From Lepiota brunneoincarnata (Eukaryota; Basidiomycota; Agaricomycetes; Agaricales; Agaricaceae): DNA of 64,000 nucleotides. Every line of letters starts with the position of its first letter. Position 1 is the stretch's first letter. The notes under the pieces are model-generated. The model worked only from the letters and a program-made list of their open reading frames with translations. It was not told the DNA's origin and did no database searches. The stretch lies in assembly GCA_023014365.1 (NCBI GenBank), contig JAEBUN010000007.1, positions 1,426,001 through 1,490,000 on the forward strand. Reading direction: 5' to 3'. Both the position numbers and the translations under genes were made by a program. Below, piece after piece: positions 11,293 through 23,735 of the stretch.

Positions 11293-11726
11293 GCTGTTGC
11301 GATGGATCAACTGACTGTACGGCGAGTTTCCCTCTTTCTCTTTTCTTCATTACGTAGCTAGAGGGACCTAATATGTCCCTCTACGGCTCCTAACAATGGG
11401 GGACGGGGATCGGCAATTAATGTTGTGACGTCGCCCCAAATATTTTCGTTATTCTGTTGTAGTTTCGTACTTGGCTACGGCGCAACTTGTCTCGTGTGTA
11501 TGGTCGTGTATCGCTTTCACGTATTTCTATGGACTTGGTATGCTGTATGTTTTTGGTGGTTAGAGGGTCGGATGTCAGATCTGGATCCCAAAATGGCTTT
11601 ACCTCAAGCTGACAAATAACATCAAATGCAGATGGCAACCGAGAAAGGCTGAGGCCCTCTACCCCTCACCCCTCTGACCCCCGCCCGGCCTCAGATTACT
11701 TGGCCTCCCTAGCGTAGCAGATTTGA
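11293..11726. other. intergenic region
   Basis: This stretch lies between two plus-strand genes. CT-rich tracts at 11328-11347 and 11655-11690 are typical of fungal UTR or promoter DNA. No supported gene. Confidence 0.4.
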
Positions 11727-13424
11727 ATGGCTCGCCGGGATACGAAGTTCCTGGCCCTCCGCGAACTCAATGACCACAGTCCTATCAACCGATTACCTTC
11801 CGAGCTTTTGCTCCGGATATTCTATCTTAACGCCTATCGATCCTATCGCCACGATTATTGTAGTCTGGAAATGGGGTGCCTGACGGATATTCTGCCGTCT
11901 CAACTTCGCGATGTTATTAATGCATCATCAGTGTGCCATCGCTGGCGAAGTGTCGTTAATTCCGCCCCGGAGCTATGGTGCCATCTTGTCGACCCTCTCC
12001 ATCCACGTGGAGAGTGGAGGAATCTGGTACTGGAGCGATCCAAACCACTAGGTATTAGTTATGTACCAGGCAAACGGGAATTGACCCTGCGGGGAGGAAT
12101 ATCGAAGGGAACGGAACAAAACAAGAGGCTTACTCACTACCGCTTCCAAATCACCCCGAAGGAGCGCATCGGCTGGCCTACAGGCCCAAACTCGTGGCCG
12201 GAGTTGGAGTTTTTATGTGTTTACATGCGGGTGCCTGTCGACTGGAACAACATGGCAGAAGATCATATGGGAACATTACCCCTCGAATTTCCGGGCGCCT
12301 CAACCCCCAGACTAAAGCAGCTTCATCTCCACCATTGTATCTTTCGAACCGCAGCCCACTTAGCGCACCTCTCCAAGACCCTTACACACCTCCATGTCTT
12401 AAACCCACCACTTTCCGCCGCACCTTCAATTCGCCTCTGGTTTGGCATCATCCAAAGCCTTCCTCTCCTGAGCAGTCTCGTTCTCGACAGAGCTGTGGGC
12501 CAGGTCCACAACCAGAGCTTAATGGAGAGACAGAACATCGAATTGAATCTCGAAGCATTCACCCTCAGAGATAGCACGCGAAATTGTGCGCAAATGCTCT
12601 CACAAATCACTTTCGCCCGACCCTGTCGCTTTTTTTCCTTGGGTTTGGAAATCTCGTATCCCGACTCGGACCTAAATTTTATATTGGAACACCTTCTCCC
12701 CGTCGTTCACAGCATGTCTTACAGCCCCTCCTTTACGAGGTGCGCCCTTGAGATGGAGACTCTCGAATTCAACTGCCTGGGACTCAGGGAGGGATTCCAG
12801 GGTGACAAGATGTCACCTTTTTGTCTTCAACCCCACCTCCGCGCTGAGTATCTCGCTGGGAGCGCTCGCATAGCACTCTTCTACAAACCACAACAGAATC
12901 CGCCCTTCACTCACCAAAAATTCATCTTCGAGTCATTATATCAACTGTTCAAACCCTTCCTCCCCGACGTTGAATATTTCCAACCCCCAGGGGATTTGGA
13001 CCAACGTCTCCGTGAATCCATGTTTGATCTCCTGGCACAATGCCAGAGCCTATACAGGCTCGAGCTCCTGACGCGAGCTATCTGGGCTGTTGTCTACCAC
13101 TCTGTCTTCAGGAGATCACGTCTGGCAGTCGGGAATCCAGATGGTCACCCGGTCTTCCTTCCCTCCCTGCGGGAAATCCAGTTTCTTATCACCGAATATC
13201 CAGGGGATGATGAGGACTATCCCCACCATAACGAGCTTGTTTCTTTCTGCATGCGCAGAAGAGAAAGTCGGTGTGCAATGCGTAGGATTTACAATCCTAC
13301 GTACTTCTTTCCATCTACTGGTGAGGACCCTGAAGGTGGTCGCGCCCTCAATCAGTTGAGAGCTCGATTGGGTGCTCTCGACGTCCAGACAGTGTTTCGC
13401 TGGACACCGGAACAGGAGGATTGA
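11727..13424 (+). CDS. F-box protein, 565 aa
   Basis: A single exon. The F-box is at residues ~18-87: INRLPSELLLRIF, then a loop, then VCHRWRSVVNSAPELWCHL, the standard Leu-Pro start and C-x-x-W-R ending. F-box proteins bind SKP1 and bring substrates to an SCF ubiquitin ligase. The remaining ~480 residues have irregular leucine-rich spacing (LKQLHLHHCIF, LTHLHVLNPPL, LLSSLVLDRAV), as in the degenerate leucine-rich repeats of the large mushroom F-box families. The substrate cannot be told from sequence. The gene is intact and is the last host gene before the transposon nest. Repeat-derived DNA starts within about 60 bp of its stop. Confidence 0.85.
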   Translation: MARRDTKFLALRELNDHSPINRLPSELLLRIFYLNAYRSYRHDYCSLEMGCLTDILPSQLRDVINASSVCHRWRSVVNSAPELWCHLVDPLHPRGEWRNLVLERSKPLGISYVPGKRELTLRGGISKGTEQNKRLTHYRFQITPKERIGWPTGPNSWPELEFLCVYMRVPVDWNNMAEDHMGTLPLEFPGASTPRLKQLHLHHCIFRTAAHLAHLSKTLTHLHVLNPPLSAAPSIRLWFGIIQSLPLLSSLVLDRAVGQVHNQSLMERQNIELNLEAFTLRDSTRNCAQMLSQITFARPCRFFSLGLEISYPDSDLNFILEHLLPVVHSMSYSPSFTRCALEMETLEFNCLGLREGFQGDKMSPFCLQPHLRAEYLAGSARIALFYKPQQNPPFTHQKFIFESLYQLFKPFLPDVEYFQPPGDLDQRLRESMFDLLAQCQSLYRLELLTRAIWAVVYHSVFRRSRLAVGNPDGHPVFLPSLREIQFLITEYPGDDEDYPHHNELVSFCMRRRESRCAMRRIYNPTYFFPSTGEDPEGGRALNQLRARLGALDVQTVFRWTPEQED

Positions 13425-13479
13425 GTTTGTGTAGTACTTTTATAATGCAAGTTGATATTATGCTGCGTTTGGTCTCTCG

Positions 13480-13950
13480 TGCAGATTCATCCTTTGGTAG
13501 CCCGAATGAATATTGGTGATATATTTTACTACTAGTGCTGATTCTGTAATAGCTATCCTTTGTAGCACAGTAAAGAAAGATGGTTTGTATCTCCTGAGAT
13601 AGGGTTTCATACTCCCTAACTTAATTTTAGGGTGATCCATAAATGTTCAATGGGATTAAGGTCTGAAGACTGTGGGGGCTACACCATGACATCTATTCCA
13701 GCTGTTTTGAAATATTTTTGGGCCTTGGTGTACCTATATTTGGGATCATTATCTTGTTGAAAAACAATATCCTCCATTTTTTTGTCATACTACTCCAGAC
13801 TCCCCTTGAGTTTATCCTCCGAAATGCTGACAAATAGGTTACCATCATCTTACCATCAATCTTGGCTACCGACTCTGGATCCTCACATAGCATACAGCCC
13901 CATATCATGATAGAACCTCCTCCAAACTTTGTGTTTCTTGCAACCACCTA
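13480..13950 (-). pseudogene. C-terminal half of Tc1-like transposase B
   Basis: Reading down from 13950, FGGGSIMIWGCM is the conserved stretch before the second catalytic Asp. Further on, in shifted frames, a DNDPKY-like block and a DLNPIEHLW-like block appear. These are the usual Tc1 landmarks around the second and third acidic residues. Several stops and frame changes are present, so the copy is dead. Its 5' half is at 46510-46909. Confidence 0.8.
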
Positions 13951-14165
13951 CAGTGGGTCAAAAAACTGTCCCAATGTTTTCACTGTTTGGAAAGATCAGC
14001 TAATAGTGGACCAAGGTAATTATGTAGATACTTTGGAAAATAGACAATGATAATATAGCATATTGAAATCCTGAATCTGTTTAAATCACGTGATTTGTCC
14101 AAGAAGTAATAGATCAATTAACCATTTAAAATATTAACTCATTGGGACAGTTTTTTGACCCTCTG
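13951..14165 (+). repeat. left long terminal inverted repeat of element A
   Basis: This ~215-bp end unit matches 46292-46507 in inverted orientation. It is itself bounded by a 26-bp inverted pair: CAGTGGGTCAAAAAACTGTC at 13951-13976 and the reverse at 14140-14165. Seen alone it would look like a MITE. The same unit at 50101-50316 keeps the same inner flank, which shows it is one end of a longer element. Confidence 0.8.
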
Positions 14166-14969
14166 TCATTTCCCTAAAATCTAGTTTTGGATAAGCCAAA
14201 TCAATACCAAATCAAGTGTGGGGATAACAAACACTGTTATGTGACCTCTTCTATATCACATGATCATATTGAAATCACTTCAACAATCTTTTCTTCTTAT
14301 CATTGCATCATCAAGGCTGTTATAGTGATGCTGGTTTTAATGCTCACAAGTGCAACTGGTGTTGAGTGTATCATTAACTTATTTAGTCAACAATCACTCA
14401 AGAGACTCTATGTGAGCTCTTAAGGTTGTACCTCAATGTAGACTTAATGATTAGGACCTTAGAGGATGACTTACATAAGAGAGCTAGAGGATATAGGAGT
14501 AAATCTCTACTAGATCACCAAGTAGAAACTTGGGAGCTTCACTTGGTAAACTAGAGGTCTTATATATTATTCAAATATTACTATTAATACATTTTGTAAA
14601 AGTATGAGAAGCATGAGAAGCAAGAGACTTCTTAAGAAACTATGAGAAGCATAAGAAGTAAGGGTGCTTCTCAAAGATCAATGAAAATTTTGAGATAACC
14701 AAACTATGTTTAACTACACAAGAATAACTATCTATATATAGTTATCTAAGAATAGTTAACAGTTTGTAAAACAGGATACAACAAAGATAATATTATGTAA
14801 CAAATCAATCATGTGAAAGGTTATATAATAAACAAGAAAATCAAAGACAAAAGAAAAGATGACTAAAGAAAATGATATAATGCTTTAGTATATACAACTA
14901 AAGACTGTTGGTGTAATAAGTCCAAGTGTAAGTCAAAAAAATTATAACAGAAGCTATATCTTCTACTTA

Positions 14970-15226
14970 GTGCTCTCAAGTCATTTTTCTACTTCAGAAT
15001 GGCTATTCCCTGCAACAAACTCAGTCCAAACTGGTCTAGACAATAATGCTATTGAGCAGATCATGAAAGAAGTTGATCAAGATGAGGAAAACAATAAAGG
15101 AGGACAACCCTCTATACTATCTTCTCAGGATAAACAATCAATAATTTACTAAATCACCACTGGGAAGCTAGACAATGCTGTTTAAGCTACCCAATTCATC
15201 CACTCTATCCTCCCTACTCCTGTCAC
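14970..15226 (+). pseudogene. 5' part of Tc1-like transposase A
   Basis: A decayed N-terminal coding region lies before the gypsy insertion. A continuous frame of 60 codons ends at 15152, after which the similarity to copy C (50500-50745) continues. The frame then resumes after the gypsy element at 45159. Stops are frequent. Confidence 0.55.
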
Positions 15227-15887
15227 TGTCATATCCATGCCAACTCAGAGTCTAATCATTTAAACTTCGGCTTCTCGACTCCACGTGTGTTCCACACAAC
15301 AACCCTCTGCCCTCTGACTCGGCCCCGACCTGCTCCGACTGCAACCCACTGCCCCAATCACACGACCACCTCCACACGTGCCATGGTCGCCTGACCCTCA
15401 GTGTCTCATACCCCCATCTCCATTTCCCGTCCGTAGTCAAGATATGTTATTAGTCTCCATACCTGTACCCGTTTCCATTCCATTCATAATCCGTTCATAA
15501 TCCGTTTGTAACTAGATCGGTCTCCGCTTCGCTCCACACATAGTCAGTACGAGTCATAGTTTGTAAGGCCAGTAGTATATATACTGTAGGTACTTGGCTT
15601 GTACTCCTCAGTCTGATAATCGAATTGAGCAGTGGACCAGCTCCCTGTTCTCTACCCTCTACTCTCTTCTGCCTTGCTCCGCTTCGGCCCCAACTTCCTG
15701 AAATATGGACTAGGGCAGTAGGAGGGCACAGCACATACGTTGAGGCCACAAGTCCAAACCCCCGCCCGACATACTCCGCCTCGGTCCTGAAGTCTACGTA
15801 CTGACTTCGCCCTGTCCCCCGGTTACCTTATATCAAGGATACCACCCTGACCCTCCGCTTCGGTCCCGACCCGCACCGGCTCTAACA
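15227..15887 (+). repeat. 5' LTR of element 1 (661 bp)
   Basis: It runs from TGTCATATCC to TCTAACA and matches 22407-23049 joined to 45136-45153. Promoter and polyadenylation signals should lie here; none is obvious by eye. Confidence 0.9.
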
Positions 15888-15940
15888 GTATTATCAGACT
15901 CACACTCCTCCTGTCCACCACACTCTGAATCTTTCTAACC

Positions 15941-17341
15941 ATGGTCTCTCGAACAGTTACCCGTACTCGCACTCTGGTAACTCCAGCCGCTCGCCGTAGC
16001 AAACGCATAACTCGACAACCTCCTTCTGAGGAACTGCAACCCGGCTCCCTGAGGGCTTCTTGCTCTCGCCGACAACTGGTCGCGCCCTCGACTCCAGACC
16101 GTTTTTCTGAAGATATACAACCTTCATTATTCCGGACTCCTGACAGCCCCGACGACGGCCCCGACCCCAATCCTGATCCCAGCAACCCTGGTGATCCCGA
16201 TGACTATCCTGACAACAGGGACGGGCCCCCAGGCAACAACGAACCATCAGACAACAGCGACAACAACAACAACATTCCACCTGGCAACACCCGAGACGAC
16301 CATGATAGACTCATACTCCGAGTTTTCCAATGCATAGCCAATTAAATGGACAGCCATGGGAACTCTCAAGCTCCACAGCCTCCTCAAACTCCCCGTACCA
16401 AAGCTTGTGAACCTGACATCTTTACAGGTTCTGACCCCACCAAACTCAAACCCTTCCTCTTCCAATGCCGACTCTATTTCTGTACCAACCCAGCCCAGTT
16501 TGCTATCCCCGCCACCAAGGTCAACTTCGCATTGACATACCTCACAGGTGTGGCACAGCAACATTTCGAAATCGGCCTTGACAAGTCCGACAACCACGGA
16601 ATAATGCACAACTGGATCGAGGACTGGGACCAGTTCACCCTGGAACTGCAGACCAATTTCGGTCCCGTGGATCTGACCGGAGAAGCTGCTGAGCAGCTTG
16701 ACTCCCTCCAAATGCGCTACGACGAGAAGATCGCCATCTACAACATCGACTTTCTCCGCCTAGCTGGCCAACTCCGCTGGGGTGACAAAGTATTTTGTCA
16801 CCGCTACTACAAAGGCCTCCCCAACCGCATCCAGGACATTCTGTCCAACCGGCCCGACGGCAAGCCCGACACCTTCATCGAAATGCGAGCAGCAGCAATG
16901 AAGATCGACGCTCGCTACTGGGAACGCCAACGCAAGAAGGCCTGCGCCAAAGCTGCTTCGGACCCGACCACCTCTAGGAAACCTGGAGGTAACCCATCCC
17001 CTTCCACCTCGACCAACCCGCAACCTGCCGCCAAGCCTGCCAATAATAACAGAGGCAGCACGCCCAACACCAGCTTCAAGGGCAATCCACCCAACCCGTC
17101 CGCCAGTCAGAAATCAGCCCCGCCCAAATCCGACCTTACTAGTAAACTTGGTAAGGACGGTAAATTAACCCCTGAGGAATGTCAACGACGTTTCGACAAT
17201 AACCTCTGCCTTGTCTGCGCAGATCCCAATCACAGGGCTGCCAACTGCGACAAGAAGAAATTCCCTGATGCCAAGGCTAAAGGCCAACAGGCTCAACTCC
17301 CTGAGACAGACACGCCAGCTCTCCTGAGCTCGGAAAAATAG
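15941..17341 (+). pseudogene. gag of element 1, one in-frame stop
   Basis: One frame from ATG 15941 to TAG 17341 is broken only by TAA at 16343-16345, likely CAA changed to TAA. The first ~135 residues are Arg/Pro/Asp-rich. The rest has the retrotransposon gag core (FTGSDPTKLKPFLFQC, ending in a helical region) and one zinc knuckle CLVCADPNHRAANC (C-x2-C-x4-H-x4-C) near 17203. The frame ends at a slippery site, see 17332-17338. Confidence 0.85.
17332..17338 (+). promoter_or_regulatory. probable -1 frameshift site, gag to pol, element 1
   Basis: In the gag frame the codons are TCG GAA AAA TAG, giving the heptamer G GAA AAA directly before the stop. The pol frame is -1 and is open through this point, so slippage would fuse gag to pol. 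Confidence 0.6.
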
Positions 17342-20300
17342 TCGGCGGTCCTCAAGCCTCTGCACAGACTGAGGATCGCATTGAACTCTGCTGTGCTCCA
17401 GAGAGTTTCCGTCTCAATGCGTCCACTCTTTCCGACCTGAACTCTTTTCATATTACATTAACTTCTCCTTTAGTTACTTTTTTATCTTCTGTTTCCGCTT
17501 CCGTACTCTCTGCTTCGGACCCGCTTTCTACAACGGACAATGTAGTTAGTTCTGATTTCTCTTCTCTTTCTCCTTTCAAAGCTCTTGTTGATAGTGGTTC
17601 TACTCACTGTTTTGTGGACTCATCTTTTGTTCGTTCTCATAGTATTCCAACCTCGTCCATCCCGGCTATTGAACTTCGGTTATTTGATGGGACCTCAAAT
17701 GCCTACATTACGGAGCTTGCGCAACTGCCTGTATCTTTCCCCTCTGGTGAATCTATTATCTTGGACACTTATGTCACCCGGCTCGACTCTTCCTGTTCTG
17801 TGGTCTTAGGACACAACTGGCTCACCCGCTACAATCCGTTGATTGACTGGGCTTTGGGCAGTATTACTTTCCGGCCATCCCTACTTGAGAATCCTGCTTC
17901 CATCTTTACCTGCGTCGCACCTGCATCAGCCCCGCCTATGGCCACCCCTGACTCTCCTGACCTAGGTTCACCACCCTTGTCCGGGACCTCGTCCCAACCT
18001 GTCCCCATTGCGAAACCGCATATCTCCCTGATAAATGCTCCTGCCTTTATCCGCGCTGCCAAGCTCCCTGGCTCCCAACAATTCCGAATCAACCTCTCCA
18101 CCGCCTCCGCATCAGCCACGTCTTCTTCCGTCTCCGAAGACCCAGCTGACCTCTCGTCCATCCCCAAGGAATACCATGAGTTTGCCGATGTTTTCAGTAA
18201 ATCACGTGCTGACACACTCGCTCCACACCGCCCTTACGACCTCCAGATTAACCTAGAGGATGGCGGTCAGCCTCCGGTCGGTACCATTTACTCCCTTTCA
18301 CAATCAGAGCTTGGAGCTCTACATGATTTCATTGACGAACATTTATCTATTGGCTTCATTCGCCCCTCCACTTCTCCTCATGGAGCCCCGGTCCTCTTCG
18401 TAAAGAAAAAGGACGGCTCCCTCCGTTTATGTGTTGATTTTAGAGGTCTCAACCGTATTACCAAGAAGGACCGCTACCCCCTTCCGCTCATCTCCGACCT
18501 CTTAGACTCCCCTCACAAAGCCCACGTATATACCAAAATCAACCTCCGTCACACATACCATCTAGTCCACGTTGCTGATGGCGACGAATGGAAGACCGCC
18601 TTTCGGACCCGCTACGGCTCCTTCGAATGGATGGTCATGCCTTTCGGCCTCACCAACGCCCCCGCCACCTTCCAGCGGTTCATGAATGACATATTCAAGG
18701 ATATGCTTGACGTCTGCGTTACCATCTATCTTGATGACATTCTGATATACTCCGATAATCATGGTATCCATCGTGACCAAGTCAAGGAGGTCCTCAAGCG
18801 GCTCCGACAACATGGTCTATACGCCCGCCCCGACAAATGCCAGTTCCACTCTGACACGGTGGAATACCTCGGCTACATTCTTTCCCCCGACAGTCTCCAA
18901 ATGGACCAATCTAAGGTCAAGACCATCCAGGAGTGGCCGGAACCCAAGAAAGTCAAGGACATCCAGTCCTTCTTAGGTTTCGCCAATTTCTACTGTCGCT
19001 TCATTCACGGTTACTCCAACATCGTCGTTCTGCTCACTCACCTCACCCGCAAAGATGTGAAATGGAATTTCACTGACAAATGCCGCAAAGCCTTCAGTTC
19101 CCTGAAAGAAGCATTCATATCCGCCCCCATCCTCACTCCTTGGGCCCCTGATGCTCAGATCATTGTCGAGACCGACGCCTCCGACTACGCCCTTGCGGCT
19201 ATCCTCTCTATCATCACTGATGATGGGGGGGTCCATCCCGTTGCATTCCATTCCCGCACCTTTAACACGGCCGAACTTAATTATGACACACACGACCAGG
19301 AACTCCTGGCGATATTCGAGGCTTTTTGTATCTGGCGGCACTATCTTGAGGGTGCCCCTCTTACTATTGATGTAGTCACCGACCACAAGAACCTCAAATA
19401 CTTCTGCACCACCAAAATCCTTACTCGCCGCCAAGCTTATTGGTCCAAGTTCCTGTCCCAATTCCACCTCATCATCCGGTTCTGACCCGGCCACCTTGGC
19501 ACCAAGCCTGACACCCTAACTAGACGATGGGACGTCTACCCTAAAGGGGGGAATAGTGACTATGCATCAGTCAACCCGCACAACTTCCGGCCTGTGTTCA
19601 CCCACGAACAGCTTGCGGCCTCCGTCCGCGCCACCACTCTTTACGCCCCTTCCCTTCGTGCAGCTGTAGTCATGGATCTCGACCAGCTACACTGCGATAT
19701 CCTCGCCGCTCTACCAGCGGATCTGACCGCCTCCACCCATCTTGCTAGCCCAGAAGGCCGTTGGTCAGTTAATGATAAAGGTTTCCTCCTCCTAGATGAC
19801 AGAATCTACGTCCCTGACGCCAACAATCTCCGACTTCGGGTCCTCCAGTACAAGCACGATCATGTCCTAGCCAGCCACTTCGGTCAGAACAAAATGCTGG
19901 AACTCATCCGGTGCGAATACACCTGGCCTAGTGTCCGCACCTTCGTCAAGGATTTCTGTAAGTCTTGTGTCACCTGTATGAGGTCTAAACCCCAGCGCCA
20001 CCATCCCTACGGTCTCCTCAAACAACTCCCCATTCCCGAATGCCCTTGGAATTCAATCTCCATGGACTTCATTGAAAAACTCCCCGCCTCCTCCGGCTAC
20101 GACGCCATCCTAGTAATCGTTGACAGACTCACCAAGCAATCCCTCTTCATCCCGACTTATGATACCGTCACCTCCTCTGACCTTGCCCACCTATTCGTCC
20201 TCCACATCTTCTCCAAGCACGGTGTACCCGAACATGTTACCTCCGACCGCGGCTCCAAATTCGTCTCCCACTTCTTCCGCTCATTGGGACAAGCCCTTGA

Positions 20301-21141
20301 TATGAAGTTACATTTCACTTCGGGCTACCATCCAGAAGGCGATGGACAGACGGAATGCACCAACCAGACCCTCGAACAATATCTTCGGGTCTACTGTAAC
20401 TACCAACAGGACAATTGGTCCGAATTACTACCACTAGCCAAGTTCGCTTACAACAATGCTCCTAGTGCCACCACCGGTATCTCCCCGTTCTTCGCCAATA
20501 AAGGATACCATCCGAACATCACAGTTCATTCCGAACGCGATCTTGCCTCTGCTCGGGCCCGCCATTTCGCTGTTGATCTCAACGACCTACATACCACCTT
20601 GAAGTCTGAAATAACATTAGCCCAGCAACGCTATCAGGCCTCCGCCAACGTCCGCCGACTTCCCGCCCTGGACTTCAAGGTTGGACAAAAGGTATTCATA
20701 AAAGCCCAATTCTTCTGCACCACCCGTCCTTCCAAAAAACTCTCCAAAAAGTTCCTTGGGCCTTATGACATCATTGCACAAGCAGGTACCCATTCCTTTA
20801 CACTCCGACTTCCTGACTCCATGCGTGGAGTACACCCCATCTTCCATGTTTCTATGCTTGAACCGGCCACACCTAATACCATACCTGCCCAATCGGACCC
20901 GCCACCTGCACCAGTTTCTATCAACGGCAAACCAGAATACAAGATCGCTCGCATTGTTGACTCAAAGATTGATTGGCGCTGCGCATGCAAACTCCTCTAC
21001 AAAGTCATTTGGTTAGGTTATGAAGACACCGAAGAAGAGTCTTCGTGGTTACTGGCTACCGAGCTTGAACATGCCATAGATTTAGTAGAGGCTTTCCATT
21101 CCTCTTACCCCGATAAGCCTGGCCCCCTCCATTCACTCTGA
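17338..21141 (+). pseudogene. pol of element 1: protease, RT, RNase H, integrase, chromodomain; one stop
   Basis: In order: the aspartic protease site ALVDSGSTHCFVD (17581); reverse transcriptase with DFRGLNRITKKDRYPLP and YLDDILIYS (18731); RNase H with ETDASDYALAAIL; integrase with its H-H-C-C zinc finger (HVLASHFG, CKSCVTC) and DDE core (SMDFIEKLP, TSDRGSKF); and a C-terminal chromodomain-like segment (YKVIWLGYEDTEEESSW, near 21000). TGA at 19483-19485 interrupts the RNase H-integrase join; CGA to TGA by a CpG transition is the simplest cause. Otherwise the frame is intact. Confidence 0.9.
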
Positions 21142-21199
21142 GTTTTCCACTGATCACCCACCACACCAAGAAACAAAAATTTTATTGGACAAGTACAAA

Positions 21200-22271
21200 C
21201 TACCTGTCCGTGTCGTTCCCAGAGGTGCGGGGCGGCACCACTGCATCCTCCATCATACCTCGCACCTCCTCTTCCGAAATGCCTCTGATGCTCTCTGACT
21301 CCTCCAACTCCTCCATCTCCTCTGTCTCCGTAATACCCCTACTCGACCAGTTACCATCCACCTGCGCCTCCCAACACCGCAACTGTTCATAGCGGCCAGC
21401 CGTCAGCTCAACCTTGTCCACCCTCTCCCCCAATCGAGTGATGGCCTGTGCAAGCCGCACCTCCATGATATTGACCCGCTTGAGGGTCTTCTGGTGCCCC
21501 TCCTCGATAAGTCGCTTCAGCTCTACGGGATCATTTGGTCAGCAAACCTTGCAGTCAGAAACTCCTCACTCACCTTCAAATTGTTGGCCCGACATCCCCC
21601 TGGCCCTGCTCGGCTCTGTCTCCTCTTGACCCCCGCACCGTTTTTTCATTTTGCTGCACTGATGGCAACTCCTGGTGTTACTAAAAAAAACTATCAGTAT
21701 GTAGCCTGGAAACCCTCAAAATGACTTACCCACCGGCAACCTCACACGGGACCTCGTCTCGCTGGCACCTCCAGCAGGGGTTCTCGCCCCCGAATACGTT
21801 CGCATGGCCCCGTCGCGGGGCCGCCCTCGCCTTTGCCTTCCCCTTACCCTTATCCCCTGAATCCCCAGAGGCCTCCTCCTCCTCCTCCTCCTCCTCATCT
21901 CTTGCCTCGTCCCTATCCGTGTATTTGGAATCCGACTCCTCCGTATCTACCTGCATCGGTTCTTCCGACGGACGGCTTGACAAGGCCCCCGTAGTCGTTG
22001 CGACGAGTTGGGCCTTAATCGCCCGACGCTCTGCCTCGGCAGCCTCATCTTGTTGCCGCCTGATGTCTTCCGCCATACGCTCTCTTGCCCGCTCCTCCAC
22101 TTGTCGCTGGCGCAGCGCTATCATCCGCTGCCACTCCTCCTCCTCTCGTTGTTCCTCCTCCTCCAGCCTCTCGATTTCCAGCCGCTCTCACTCCTCTCGC
22201 TCTGCCTTCTCCCTCAACAATTGTGCCTTGTGCTCCGCAGCAGTCGGTTGTCAGGAGGGTTGTCTGCTCAT
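21200..22271 (-). pseudogene. antisense spliced gene with Zn2Cys6-type cysteine cluster, element 1
   Basis: This gene runs opposite to gag-pol, between pol and the 3' LTR. ATG at 22271. The N-terminal half is a Glu/Arg-rich coiled coil (ERLEEEEQREEEEWQRM), followed by an acidic run and a Lys/Arg/Gly patch. The cysteine cluster CWRCQRDEVPC ... CHQCSKMKKRC is joined across an intron (donor GTAAGT at 21726, acceptor in a T-run near 21680). The spacing C-x2-C-x6-C-x9-C-x2-C-x6-C fits fungal Zn(II)2Cys6 binuclear clusters. A second intron leads to an exon with EERVDKVEL-type heptads and an acidic tail. Two in-frame TGA codons near the start probably come from CGA. Such clusters usually bind DNA; the target here is unknown. 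Confidence 0.65.
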
Positions 22272-22406
22272 GGGAGTAAGAGGTCAAGTTGTGTTTTTTT
22301 TTTGGAATCGAACCAGTTCACCGTTTTTATACCCTGCCAGAACTTTCCGATGGGCCCCAGCCTAGACCACCTTGGGCCTCGAGGCTCGGCCCTAAAGGGG
22401 GGGCAC

Positions 22407-23049
22407 TGTCATATCCATGCCAACTCAGAGTCTAATCATTTAAACTTTGGCTTCTCAACTCCACGTGTGTTCCACACAACAACCCTCTGCCCTCTGACTC
22501 GGCCCCAACCTGCTCCGACCACAACCCACTGCCCCAATCACACGACCACCTCCACATGTGCCGTGGTCGCCTGATCCTCAGTGTCTCATACCCCCATCTC
22601 CATTTCCCATCTGTAGTCAAGATATGTTATTAGTCTCCATACCTGTACCCGTTTCCATTCCATTCATAATCTGTTTGTAATCTGTTTGTAACTAGATCAG
22701 TCTCCGCTTTGCTCCGCACGTAGTCAGTACGAGTCATAGTTCGTAAGGCCAGTAGTATATATACCATAGGTACTTGGCTTGTACTCCTCAGTCTGATAAT
22801 CGAATTGAGCAGTGGACCAGCTCCCTGTTCTCTACCCTCTACTCTCTTCTGCCTTGCTCCGCTTTGGCCCCGACTTCCTGAAATATGGACTAGGGCAGTA
22901 GGAGGGCACAGCACATATGCTGAGGCTGCAAGTCCAAACCCCCGCCCGACATACTCTGCCTCGGTCCCGAAGTCTACGTACTGACTTCGCCCTGTCCCCC
23001 GGTTACCTTATATCAAGGATGCCACCCCGACCCTCCGCTTCGGTCCCGA
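22407..23049 (+). repeat. 3' LTR of element 1, left part
   Basis: It starts TGTCATATCC and is cut at TCCCGA by element 2. The last 18 bp resume at 45136-45153 after the duplicated CCGA (45132-45135). Confidence 0.9.
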
Positions 23050-23305
23050 TGAAAAGGTAGAAACGTTCGTATGTTTTAATATGGATAGTGGGCTTGTTTT
23101 CACTAAGCTTAGCCGAAATTCGATAAGCTTAAGCTAATACAAGTGGAATGAGATAGATAAGGAACAGTTTCGTCTTTTAGGGTGTTCTGGGGGTGCGTTC
23201 TGACAGCGAAATTCAAGAGAGTAGTGTTTTAGAGGTTAACGAACAGCCGTTGAAGTTATCTTAGCCGTACGGTGCAACAATGAAAGGACAATCCCTGTCA
23301 ATTCA

Positions 23306-23411
23306 AAGCGCGGGGTCTCTAGTCTCTGGTCTCTGGTCTCTGTCTCTGTCTCTGTCTCTAGCACTCTGGAACTCTAAACTCTGAACTCTGGTCTCTGTCT
23401 CTGTCTCTGGG
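23306..23411. repeat. TCTCTG-type simple repeat inside the LTR
   Basis: Runs of GGTCTCTG/TCTCTG units with the spacer GAACTCTAAACTCTGAACTC. The tract is present in all three LTR copies, at about 44103-44208 and in reverse at about 60773-60882, with different unit arrangement in the older copy. Confidence 0.8.
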
Positions 23412-23450
23412 TTGGTCGACGACCGAAGAATTCACACTTAACGACGCACA

Positions 23451-23735
23451 CTAAATAGCCCTCTGAAACCGTTCTTGATCACGGCTCGCAGACTTGCGTG
23501 TGGAAGCAGGGGTGAGACCTCTTGCTTCTCCACGAACAAGTGCGACCGTATTTATATTGTTTAGATACATACGAGAGATAGTAAATATGAAATAGAAAAC
23601 AATAAGCTTAATTGTTACAGGCACTGTAGAACATTTTGGAAGGTTCGGCAGCATTTCTACCTTGCCCTGGGTTATGGGTTTTTCTCTGATTAACGAATGG
23701 CAATCCAGCCAGACGTGTTTCGTGCTCGTCTGCAT
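23451..23735 (-). CDS. 94-aa ORF within element 2 LTR (second)
   Basis: Starts MQTSTKHVWLDCHSLIREKP and includes a hydrophobic stretch IKLIVFYFIFTI. It is open in all three LTR copies (44532-44248 and 60447-60731 are the others). No family recognised. Confidence 0.35.
   Translation of the reverse strand: MQTSTKHVWLDCHSLIREKPITQGKVEMLPNLPKCSTVPVTIKLIVFYFIFTISRMYLNNINTVALVRGEARGLTPASTRKSASRDQERFQRAI

Noticed and set aside
13951..14165. A free-standing 215-bp MITE.
   Set aside because: The same inner flank follows the unit at 50316, and an inverted partner at 46292-46507 completes a Tc1-like element, so it is a terminal unit.
22008..22574. A 188-codon plus-strand ORF overlapping the end of element 1.
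   Set aside because: It crosses the LTR boundary and is the shadow of the Glu/Arg-rich antisense coiled-coil gene.
23306..23411. Regularly spaced TCTCTG units as a possible CRISPR-like array.
   Set aside because: It is a simple-sequence repeat inside an LTR with no unique spacers, in a eukaryote.
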